This document shows, one piece after another, positions 1-5,897 of a stretch of DNA of 9,874 bases. This stretch comes from Butyrivibrio sp. (GTDB lineage Bacteria; Bacillota; Clostridia; Lachnospirales; Lachnospiraceae), in assembly GCA_016297265.1 (NCBI GenBank), contig JAEDHB010000046.1, positions 1 to 9,874 of the forward strand, read 5' to 3'. Position numbers and translations under genes: made by a program. How positions within the stretch are numbered: the stretch's first letter is position 1; the number at the start of each line of letters is the position of its first letter. The notes beneath the pieces were generated by a model, which saw nothing but the letters and a program-made list of their open reading frames with translations, did no database searches and was not told the DNA's origin.

Positions 1-78
1 CACACCTGTCACCCTCCCGTTAAACATAATTTACATAATTATACCAAAAAAATCGGAAAACGTCATCTGTTATTTATA

Positions 79-189
79 TCATGTATGTGTAACGAAGATG
101 CCGCTCACAAGAATCAATTTGTCACCGTCAAACTCATACTCTGTGTATTGATTGTAATACCAAGTCCCTGTAAAACAGAGAGGTATTTT
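79..189 (-). pseudogene. Possible C-terminal remnant of an unknown protein
   Basis: A 36-codon open stretch with no start codon follows an in-frame TAA at 190-192 and ends in TGA at 79-81. Its translation looks protein-like rather than random, with GTWYYNQYTEYEFDGDKLIL in the middle. That pattern of short beta strands with aromatic and acidic residues is often seen at the ends of small secreted beta-sandwich proteins. There is no ribosome site and no family I recognise. It may be the tail of a gene lost by rearrangement next to the tmRNA gene, or chance. Confidence 0.22.
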
Positions 190-191
190 TT
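156..191 (+). terminator. Possible plus-strand intrinsic terminator
   Basis: AATACC (156-161) pairs with GGTATT (182-187). An inner CTGT/ACAG pairing lies between them and a run of T follows at 185-191. It would stop transcription coming from the left on the plus strand. No plus-strand gene is visible in the first 150 bases, so its client, if any, is outside the window. The stem is short. Confidence 0.35.
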
Positions 192-203
192 ACCACCTGC
201 GCG

Positions 204-241
204 CCCCTGTCCGAATTGGATTTTCGGACACCGGGTTCTAA
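204..241. repeat. Partial direct and inverted copies of the tmRNA 3' region
   Basis: The 12-mer CCCCTGTCCGAA at 204-215 recurs in the same orientation at 314-325 inside the tmRNA T-arm region. Immediately beside it, TGGATTTTCGGACA at 217-230 is a 14-base exact inverted copy of the tmRNA sequence around 318-331, followed by CCGGGTTC, which resembles the next tmRNA bases. The two pieces form an 8-bp palindrome, TGTCCGAA/TTCGGACA. Tail-of-tmRNA duplications are typical traces of integrases that use ssrA as attachment site. That reading is inference. A simple hairpin is the alternative. Confidence 0.4.
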
Positions 242-260
242 TTACTTCTCTTTAACACAC

Positions 261-282
261 AAAACCACGGATAAACCGTGGT
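261..282 (-). terminator. Intrinsic terminator of ssrA
   Basis: Read on the minus strand, ACCACGG (282-276), a five-base loop TTTAT and CCGTGGT (270-264) form a perfect 7-bp stem followed by TTT and then GTGTGTT. It lies 11 bases beyond the tmRNA discriminator base. The T run is imperfect but the position fits the end of the rnr-smpB-ssrA unit. Confidence 0.65.
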
Positions 283-293
283 GTTTGTGTTAG

Positions 294-630
294 TGGACCT
301 GAGGGGAATCGAACCCCTGTCCGAAAATCCATCCCTCGTACTTCTACAAGCTTAGTCAATTAATTGGAATTCCCTCCCTGCGTCTCGAATTGACACGATA
401 CACAGTTTGGTAGCTTCATAATACGCCCATATGTTCAAAGCTTTGCATATGTCGTTTCCTGCAAGGTCGATGCCAGTTATCTAATGTGCAGGTGCACTAG
501 AGCTGACAGCTGCCATTAGGCAGCAAGTGCAAATTTTTCGTCTGCGTTTATATTTAATTTGGAATTTAACGCATTACCATACGACTTGCTTCTCCGAATT
601 CAAAATCCCCGTCGAAACCTGTACAAGCCC
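294..630 (-). ncRNA. ssrA: tmRNA (transfer-messenger RNA)
   Basis: This RNA rescues stalled ribosomes by acting first as an alanyl-tRNA and then as a short mRNA encoding a degradation tag. The 5' end GGGCTTGTACAGGTTTCGAC is the canonical tmRNA start. GGGCTTG (630-624) pairs with CAGGTCC (301-295) as a 7-bp acceptor stem with wobbles, and a T-arm with GGTTCGATTCC lies just inside. The tag reading frame (516-545) starts at a GCA resume codon after AAAC and encodes ADEKFALAA then TAA, ending in the usual ALAA degron. The stop sits in a GCTGCC/GGCAGC hairpin. The mature length is about 337 bases plus CCA. The CCA is not encoded: the bases after the discriminator A read CTA. It lies 22 bases downstream of smpB, its protein partner. 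Several plus-strand reading frames across it are artefacts. Confidence 0.96.
516..545 (-). CDS. tmRNA proteolysis tag reading frame
   Basis: Ten codons within ssrA: GCA GAC GAA AAA TTT GCA CTT GCT GCC TAA. Together with the alanine carried by tmRNA, the tag added to stalled proteins would be A-ADEKFALAA. The ALAA ending is what ClpXP-type proteases recognise. The frame was chosen because AAAC precedes the GCA, as in other tmRNAs, and because the stop falls in the expected hairpin. Confidence 0.88.
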   Translation of the reverse strand, partial: ADEKFALAA

Positions 631-652
631 ATATAATCCAGCTGCTGTGCAG

Positions 653-1123
653 CTAGATATTTTTAATCTTAAATTCTCTCTCATGCTCACGGCGCTGGTC
701 TTTCTTTGCGATATCATCACGCTTATCGTAATTCTTTTTACCCTTGCCGAGACCAATCTCTATTTTGGCGAGTCCATGCTTGATGTATACCTGGAGCGGA
801 ACAATCGTATATCCCTTCTCAGTTATTTTGCCCGCGAGTTTGTTAATTTCACTTCTGTGCAAAAGAAGCTTTCTGACCCTTATCGGGTCACGATTAAATA
901 TATTGCCCTTTTCATAGGGGCTTATATGCATATTATAGATGAAAACTTCATTCTTATCAATCTTAATATAAGATTCTTTAATGCTGACCTTTCCCATACG
1001 GATTGACTTAACCTCAGTCCCGTAAAGTTCGATTCCGGCTTCATATTTATCCTCGATGAAATAATCAAAATATGCTTTTTTGTTATTCGCCTCAAGGACG
1101 AAATCCTTAGCTTTCTTTTCCAT
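653..1123 (-). CDS. smpB: SsrA-binding protein SmpB
   Basis: SmpB binds the tRNA-like part of tmRNA, delivers it to stalled ribosomes and places its C-terminal tail in the empty mRNA channel. The product has 156 residues, the usual length. Visible family marks are NKKAYFDYFI (residues 14-23), GIELYGTEVKSIR (30-42), the HISPYEKGN segment (66-74) and GKGKKNYDKRDDI (126-138), followed by the basic tail. Translation starts at the ATG at 1123 after a weak GGGT-type ribosome site. It begins 17 bases after the rnr stop and ends 22 bases before the mature tmRNA, so rnr, smpB and ssrA probably share a transcript. A short AGCTGC/GCAGCT hairpin (640-654) overlaps the stop codon and has no T run. Confidence 0.97.
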   Translation of the reverse strand: MEKKAKDFVLEANNKKAYFDYFIEDKYEAGIELYGTEVKSIRMGKVSIKESYIKIDKNEVFIYNMHISPYEKGNIFNRDPIRVRKLLLHRSEINKLAGKITEKGYTIVPLQVYIKHGLAKIEIGLGKGKKNYDKRDDIAKKDQRREHEREFKIKNI

Positions 1124-1140
1124 TATCTTTTACCCTGTGG

Positions 1141-3270
1141 TTATTTTGTTACAAGTTTAAAATCAATTGTTCTCAATTGAGTATCGGCTGCAATGCATTT
1201 TACCTTAACTCTCTGACCGAGTTTATATACAATTTGACCGGTTGAGCTTATCATTTCGTAATTCTTCTCATCATAGGTAAAATAATCGCCTTCGAGATTA
1301 TTGACATGAACCAGTCCTTCAATCGTATTAGGGAGTTCAATATATAATCCCCATGCCGTAATGCTTGAAATAACACCGTCAAAGATCTGGCCTATTCTGT
1401 AGGACATGTATTCAGCTTTTTTAAGCTTCTCCACCTCACGCTCAGCTTCATCAGCACGCCTTTCGGTTGTACTGGACTGTTTGGCAACCTCTGTAAGAAT
1501 GTCATTATAATGCTTCATTCTCTTTTCTGTCAATCCACCATGTAGAGACTCCTTAATTATTCTGTGAATCTGAAGGTCCGGATAACGCCTGATTGGCGAT
1601 GTGAAATGTGTATAGTATTTTGCCGCAAGTCCAAAATGACCCGTACATTCGGTTGAATATTGCGCCCGTTTCATGGATCTGAGTGTCAGTCTGCTGAGCA
1701 AAGATTCCTCCTCGGTGCCTGCAATGCTTTCAAGAAGCTTCTGCAATTCCTTTGGATGAATCTCATCCTTAACAGGCTTTAGGGAATATCCGAAATTGTT
1801 GATAAAAGTCCCCAACGACTGTATTTTCTCAGGGTCCGGATTGTCATGCGTCCTGTATACAAACGGAACTGACTGCCAAAAATAGTCCTCAGCAACCGTT
1901 TCATTCGCAGCCAGCATAAAATCTTCAATAATCCTGGTTGCGGTATTTCTTTCATATGCCTTGATATCGGTTGGTATTCCTTTTTCATCAAGCAGTATTT
2001 TGCTCTCATGAAAATCAAAATCGATTGAGCCCCTGCCGTGTCGTTTCTCCCTTAGAATGGTTGCCAGTTCATCCATCAGCCTGAACATCGGAACCAATTC
2101 CTCGTATTCGGCAATTGTGGCAGGGTCGTTATCTTCAATAATTTTTTTCACTGCCGTATATGTCATTCGTCTGTCCACATTGAGAACAGTCTCACAAATC
2201 TCATGGTCAACAATATTGCCCTTCTCATCGATGGTCATAATGCAACTGAGCGCATATCTGTCAACCCCCTGATTCAATGAGCATATACCATTGCAAAGCT
2301 TGTGCGGCAACATTGGTATCACTCTGTCGACAAGGTATACGCTGGTCCCTCTTTCAAGAGCCTCCTTATCGAGAACGCTGCGTTCCTTGACATAATGCGT
2401 CACATCCGCAATATGAACTCCAAGCGTATATTTGCCATCCTCTTTGGTAAGTGTTATTGCATCATCAAGGTCCTTGGCATCCTCACCGTCAATCGTCACA
2501 GTCTGCCAGTCCCTGCAATCCTTGCGATTTGCAATATCTTCTCCATCAATTGTATCCGGAATATTGGCAACATATTCCATTATTTCGTCAGAAAAATCAG
2601 TAGGGATCTCATAACCTGCAACAATTGACATAATATCCGTTCCCGGGTCATTGATGTGCCCGATAATAGAAGTTACAATTCCCTCCGGATTATGATTGTC
2701 ATCGCCGTAATTCTTGATTTCAACAACCACCTTATGACCTGTAACGGCGCCCATAGAGTCTCCCTTGGATATAAAAATATCCTTTGAAAACCTTGCATTG
2801 TCAGGCACTACAAAACCATAAGCTCCATTCTTCTCATAGGTACCAACCACCGTGGATGTTCCTCTCTCGACGATACGGATTATTTTACCCTCGCGCCTTC
2901 TTCCGTCCTGTTTCTCGGAAGTTATAACTATCGCAACAGTATCATTATGCAATGCACCGTTAATATCCTTTTCCGCAATATAAACATCATCCTCCTCGCC
3001 TTCAATAACAACAAAGCCGAATCCCTTTGATGTACTCTGAAATGTGCCGACAACGGAAGTATTCTCCGCTCTGCCATATTTACCCTTCTTGGACAAACCT
3101 ATTTTGCCTTCTTTCACAAGGGCATCCAAAACCTCCTGAAGGTCTGCTCTGTCTTCTTTTGAAACATTAAGAAGCATTGCAATTTCCTTCGCTTTCATAG
3201 GAACATACATTTTGTCATGAATCAAATCATTAATGACCTTTTTACGCTTATCAAATGATGCTTTATCCAT
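1141..3270 (-). CDS. rnr: Ribonuclease R (3'-5' exoribonuclease)
   Basis: RNase R is a processive 3'-5' exonuclease that unwinds structured RNA, and it degrades mRNAs released by trans-translation. The order is an N-terminal winged-helix region (about residues 1-65), two cold-shock-like OB domains (about 70-205), the RNB catalytic domain, and a C-terminal S1 domain (about 630-709). The catalytic motif DGEDAKDLDDAI carries the metal-binding aspartates at about 261-272, and TSPIRRYPDLQIHR marks the RNB end. I prefer the ATG at 3270 (709 residues) over a GTG at 3279, because AAAAGGGGG lies 8 bases before the ATG but directly abuts the GTG. A sigma-A promoter lies at 3310-3338. It is the first gene of the rnr-smpB-ssrA unit. 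Confidence 0.97.
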   Translation of the reverse strand: MDKASFDKRKKVINDLIHDKMYVPMKAKEIAMLLNVSKEDRADLQEVLDALVKEGKIGLSKKGKYGRAENTSVVGTFQSTSKGFGFVVIEGEEDDVYIAEKDINGALHNDTVAIVITSEKQDGRRREGKIIRIVERGTSTVVGTYEKNGAYGFVVPDNARFSKDIFISKGDSMGAVTGHKVVVEIKNYGDDNHNPEGIVTSIIGHINDPGTDIMSIVAGYEIPTDFSDEIMEYVANIPDTIDGEDIANRKDCRDWQTVTIDGEDAKDLDDAITLTKEDGKYTLGVHIADVTHYVKERSVLDKEALERGTSVYLVDRVIPMLPHKLCNGICSLNQGVDRYALSCIMTIDEKGNIVDHEICETVLNVDRRMTYTAVKKIIEDNDPATIAEYEELVPMFRLMDELATILREKRHGRGSIDFDFHESKILLDEKGIPTDIKAYERNTATRIIEDFMLAANETVAEDYFWQSVPFVYRTHDNPDPEKIQSLGTFINNFGYSLKPVKDEIHPKELQKLLESIAGTEEESLLSRLTLRSMKRAQYSTECTGHFGLAAKYYTHFTSPIRRYPDLQIHRIIKESLHGGLTEKRMKHYNDILTEVAKQSSTTERRADEAEREVEKLKKAEYMSYRIGQIFDGVISSITAWGLYIELPNTIEGLVHVNNLEGDYFTYDEKNYEMISSTGQIVYKLGQRVKVKCIAADTQLRTIDFKLVTK

Positions 3271-3309
3271 ATAAAACACCCCCTTTTATGTGATGATACC
3301 TCTGTAATT

Positions 3310-3338
3310 ATTATAACTTATTACTCCATTTTTATCAA
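3310..3338 (-). promoter_or_regulatory. Sigma-A-type promoter of rnr-smpB-ssrA
   Basis: On the minus strand a -35 box TTGATA (3338-3333) is separated by exactly 17 bases from a perfect -10 box TATAAT (3315-3310). It sits between the secG terminator and the rnr ribosome site, about 40 bases upstream of the rnr ATG. The 3280-3433 gap contains nothing else that I can identify. Confidence 0.85.
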
Positions 3339-3433
3339 GAAATGCAGGTCTTCCCTATACACTTTTTCACTTGCAACCGTCACTTTAAGGTATACCTTCT
3401 TTATCCGGTCATGGCAAAAAATATTGCAACATT

Positions 3434-3457
3434 AAAAAACTCCCGGTTTCCCGGGAG
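3434..3457 (-). terminator. Intrinsic terminator after secG
   Basis: Read on the minus strand, CTCCCGG (3457-3451), a GAAA tetraloop and CCGGGAG (3446-3440) form a 7-bp GC-rich stem followed by TTTTTT (3439-3434). It lies 15 bases after the secG stop and separates gpmI/secG from the rnr unit. Confidence 0.93.
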
Positions 3458-3472
3458 CCAGATATCATATTA

Positions 3473-3727
3473 CTATTTTAACCATTTAAGATTAAGAACC
3501 AATGCTGCAAGGAAGAATAACACAGCCATAACCTTTGTTGCTTTTTCCAAAGCACCCTTAGCTGAACGTCCTTTATTCCTGCTCCAATATGTATCATTGG
3601 ATGAACCGGCACCTGCTATAGAACCCAGACCGTTTTCCTTACCCTCCTGCATAAGCACAACAACAGTAAGAATAATACAATCTATTACAAACAATATTGT
3701 TACAATATTCTTAATAATTTCAACCAT
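3473..3727 (-). CDS. secG: Protein translocase subunit SecG
   Basis: SecG is the small membrane subunit of the SecYEG channel. It assists SecA-driven export. I start it at the ATG at 3727 (84 residues), 11 bases after GGAGG. A longer frame to 3793 would run through a hairpin and exceed the family length. Residues about 4-26 and 62-82 are membrane segments. Between them lies the family loop: LMQEGKENGLGSIAGAGS (residues 25-42), then WSRNKGR. It follows gpmI by 95 bases and is closed by its own terminator. A secG-rnr-smpB-ssrA order is common in Firmicutes and supports the call. Confidence 0.93.
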   Translation of the reverse strand: MVEIIKNIVTILFVIDCIILTVVVLMQEGKENGLGSIAGAGSSNDTYWSRNKGRSAKGALEKATKVMAVLFFLAALVLNLKWLK

Positions 3728-3752
3728 TACTTTATTTTCCTCCGAAAAACAT

Positions 3753-3781
3753 CTAATGCGCAAGCTAAACTCACGCATTAG
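3753..3781 (-). terminator. Hairpin between gpmI and secG, possible terminator or attenuator
   Basis: CTAATGCG (3781-3774) and CGCATTAG (3760-3753) form a perfect 8-bp stem with a 13-base loop, followed on the minus strand by ATGTTTTT. It could partly end gpmI transcription before secG. The stem has few GC pairs and the T run begins three bases late, so readthrough into secG is likely. The secG ribosome site lies just beyond the T run. Confidence 0.5.
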
Positions 3782-3822
3782 GTATTTTATCACATAATCA
3801 AAATATATTCAAGAAAAAAATA

Positions 3823-5382
3823 CTATTTTACAATAAGTGACTTTCCTGTCATCTCTGCAGGCTGCTCAAGGCCCATACACTCGATAAGTGTCGGAATGAT
3901 ATCTGCAAGGCATCCGCCCTCTCTTAATTTGTAAGAAGGGTCAGCATTTACAAGAATAAATGGCACCGGATTGGTGGTGTGTGCTGTAAATGGTGCTCCT
4001 GTCTCATAATCAATAAGCTGCTCAACATTACCATGGTCAGCACATATAAAAAGAATACCATCAACTTCTTTTACAAGATTAACGATTTCGCCAACACATT
4101 CATCAATAACCTCAACTGCCTTAATGCCTGACTCGATAACACCGGTATGACCAACCATATCAGGATTTGCAAGGTTACAGATAATTACATCATAATATGC
4201 ATCACCGTTATCATCTTTTGCAGTAATTGCCTCTGAGAGCTTGTCCGTTACAGTATAAGCACTCATACGAGGTTTTTTATCATATGTCGGAACATATTTA
4301 GGTGAATTGACAAGAATTCTGTCCTCGTTTTCATTCGCCTTTTCGATTCCTCCGTTGAAAAAGAAAGTAACATGAGCATATTTCTCTGTCTCGGCAATTC
4401 TTGCCTGTCTCATTCCCTGATTTGCAAGCCACTCACCGAAGGTATTGGTAACCTCCACCTTTTTGAAAGCAACTTCCTTGTTAGGAATCAATGGATCATA
4501 ATCAGAGAAGCATACAAAAACAATGTCTTTTCTCGCACCTCTGTCAAATTTATCAAAATCATCATCACAGAAACAATGTGTGATTTCTCTTGCACGGTCC
4601 GGTCTGAAATTGAAAAATACAACAGAATCTTTATCATTAATTGTTGCAACAGGTGCACCGTTTTCTTTTACAACAAAAGGAACGACGAACTCATCATTAA
4701 CACCTGCATCATAAGAAGCCTGAACACCGTCAACTGCATTTGAAGCCTCGACGCCCTCGCCCTTAGTAAGAGCAATATAAGCTTTTTCAACTCTGTCGTA
4801 ATTATTATCCCTGTCCATTGCATAATAGCGTCCGGAAACGGTAGCAACCTTTCCCACACCTATTTTAGCCATCTCTGCTTCAAGTTCTTCAACAAATCCC
4901 TTTGCTGACTGTGGTGGGGTATCCCTGCCGTCAAGGAAGCAGTGAACATATACTTTCTCAAGACCTTCTCTTTTTGCAAGCTCGAGAAGTCCGTACAGAT
5001 GTGTATTATGACTATGAACGCCACCGTCTGACAAAAGACCAAATGCATGAAGTGACGAATTGTTGGCTTTGCAATTGTTTACTGCGTTCATAAGTGCTTC
5101 GTTTTTGAAGAAATCGCCGTCCTGAATCTCCTTTGTAATTCTTGTGAGTTCCTGGTACACAATTCTTCCTGCACCCATGTTAAGATGTCCAACCTCAGAG
5201 TTACCCATCTGTCCGTCCGGAAGGCCCACCGCCATGCCGCTTGCGTTACCTTTTACAAAAGGATATTCTTTCATAAGACCATCCATAACAGGGGTCTTTG
5301 CCATGGCAACTGCATTGCCTTCTGTTCTTTCATTAATTCCGTATCCGTCAAGGATAAGAAGTACTGTAGGTTTCTTACTCAT
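3823..5382 (-). CDS. gpmI: 2,3-bisphosphoglycerate-independent phosphoglycerate mutase
   Basis: This cytoplasmic manganese enzyme interconverts 3-phosphoglycerate and 2-phosphoglycerate in glycolysis, without a bisphosphoglycerate cofactor. The product has 519 residues, as expected. The metal-binding aspartate is in LDGYG (D12). The phosphorylated catalytic serine is in MGNSEVGHLNMG (S62). BisPGM-independent marks follow: HCFLDGRDTPP, PDMVGHTG near residue 410, ADHGN at 448-452 and HTTNPVPF at 468-475. The ATG at 5382 has AGGAG 9 bases upstream. It is transcribed ahead of secG and has a promoter candidate at 5421-5449. Many overlapping frames on both strands are shadows. Confidence 0.98.
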   Translation of the reverse strand: MSKKPTVLLILDGYGINERTEGNAVAMAKTPVMDGLMKEYPFVKGNASGMAVGLPDGQMGNSEVGHLNMGAGRIVYQELTRITKEIQDGDFFKNEALMNAVNNCKANNSSLHAFGLLSDGGVHSHNTHLYGLLELAKREGLEKVYVHCFLDGRDTPPQSAKGFVEELEAEMAKIGVGKVATVSGRYYAMDRDNNYDRVEKAYIALTKGEGVEASNAVDGVQASYDAGVNDEFVVPFVVKENGAPVATINDKDSVVFFNFRPDRAREITHCFCDDDFDKFDRGARKDIVFVCFSDYDPLIPNKEVAFKKVEVTNTFGEWLANQGMRQARIAETEKYAHVTFFFNGGIEKANENEDRILVNSPKYVPTYDKKPRMSAYTVTDKLSEAITAKDDNGDAYYDVIICNLANPDMVGHTGVIESGIKAVEVIDECVGEIVNLVKEVDGILFICADHGNVEQLIDYETGAPFTAHTTNPVPFILVNADPSYKLREGGCLADIIPTLIECMGLEQPAEMTGKSLIVK

Positions 5383-5420
5383 AGCAACTATCTCCTAATT
5401 TATTATATCTAACCTGAATT

Positions 5421-5449
5421 ATGCTATCACAAAATAATATATTAGTCAA
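5421..5449 (-). promoter_or_regulatory. Candidate promoter of gpmI
   Basis: On the minus strand TTGACT (5449-5444) is followed after 17 bases by TAGCAT (5426-5421), preceded by TGA, which would make an extended -10. A second TATAAT-like box (TATAATAAATTAGG) lies closer to the start but without a good -35. Either could drive gpmI. Confidence 0.5.
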
Positions 5450-5540
5450 CGCATACCCGACTATTTCTTGCTCTTTACAACTCAATAGCACCTGTATTAC
5501 AATGAAATACCCTATCAGGCCCAACGCACATTTGTAAATA

Positions 5541-5836
5541 TTATCGAACGGACGCCCTAATCCAATCATCAAGGGCTTTCATCTGCTTATACGTATGAAA
5601 CCAGTGTTCCCACTCCTTCATAACTGTGAGTGATGCACCTGTTTTTTCTGCAAAATCAGATATAGTATTTCTCGAAGTCACTTAAGTATTATTGGTGAAG
5701 TAAAACCTGTGCACCGGCCTACTTCAAAAGGATTGGTTAACTCGTTCCTTATGAAATAAGTATAGAATTTAGGAGGATTTGTTTCGAGATGAACAATTGA
5801 CTCTTTTGATATAGAAAAAGGGGATGTTTTGACGCA
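5541..5836 (-). pseudogene. Frameshifted remnant of an unknown protein gene
   Basis: Two protein-like stretches abut in different frames. The first, open from at least 5836, reads through ISKESIVHLE, NPPKFYTYFIRNELTNPFEV and GRCTGFTSPIILK and ends in TGA (5680-5678). The second begins with the overlapping GTG at 5681 and reads TSRNTISDFAEKTGASLTVM, KEWEHWFHTYKQ and MKALDDWIRASVR, then TAA at 5541. Adding one G at AAGTG would join them into a single protein of about 98 residues or more, so a one-base deletion is the simplest explanation. No start codon or ribosome site is visible, and its 5' part runs into the terminator of the preceding gene. I do not recognise the family. The rest of the 5383-5897 gap holds the gpmI promoter region and a TGAAGTA/TACTTCA inverted repeat (5696-5726), nothing more. 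Confidence 0.55.
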
Positions 5837-5873
5837 AAAAAAGAACTTACCATTTTGATATGATAAGTTCTTT
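5836..5873 (-). terminator. Strong intrinsic terminator after the FN3 surface protein gene
   Basis: AAAGAACTTA (5873-5864) and TAAGTTCTTT (5849-5840) pair perfectly. The stem extends through TCAT/ATGG, with one U-G pair, to about 14 bp. Seven T residues (5842-5836) follow on the minus strand. It begins 25 bases after the stop codon and ends the right-hand operon. Confidence 0.93.
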
Positions 5874-5897
5874 CGTATTATACATATTATTTTTTAT

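Noticed and set aside
527..1006. Plus-strand 159-residue frame across ssrA and smpB
   Set aside because: It is antisense to two firmly identified genes and its translation has no family features.
3728..3793. Longer SecG start at 3793
   Set aside because: It would translate a hairpin, lacks a ribosome site and adds 22 residues not expected in SecG.
3342..3797. Plus-strand 151-residue frame opposite secG
   Set aside because: It runs antisense through secG, its terminator and the rnr promoter, with no family features.
5375..5572. Minus-strand 65-residue frame upstream of gpmI
   Set aside because: It overlaps the gpmI start and promoter, has no ribosome site, and its composition is not convincing.
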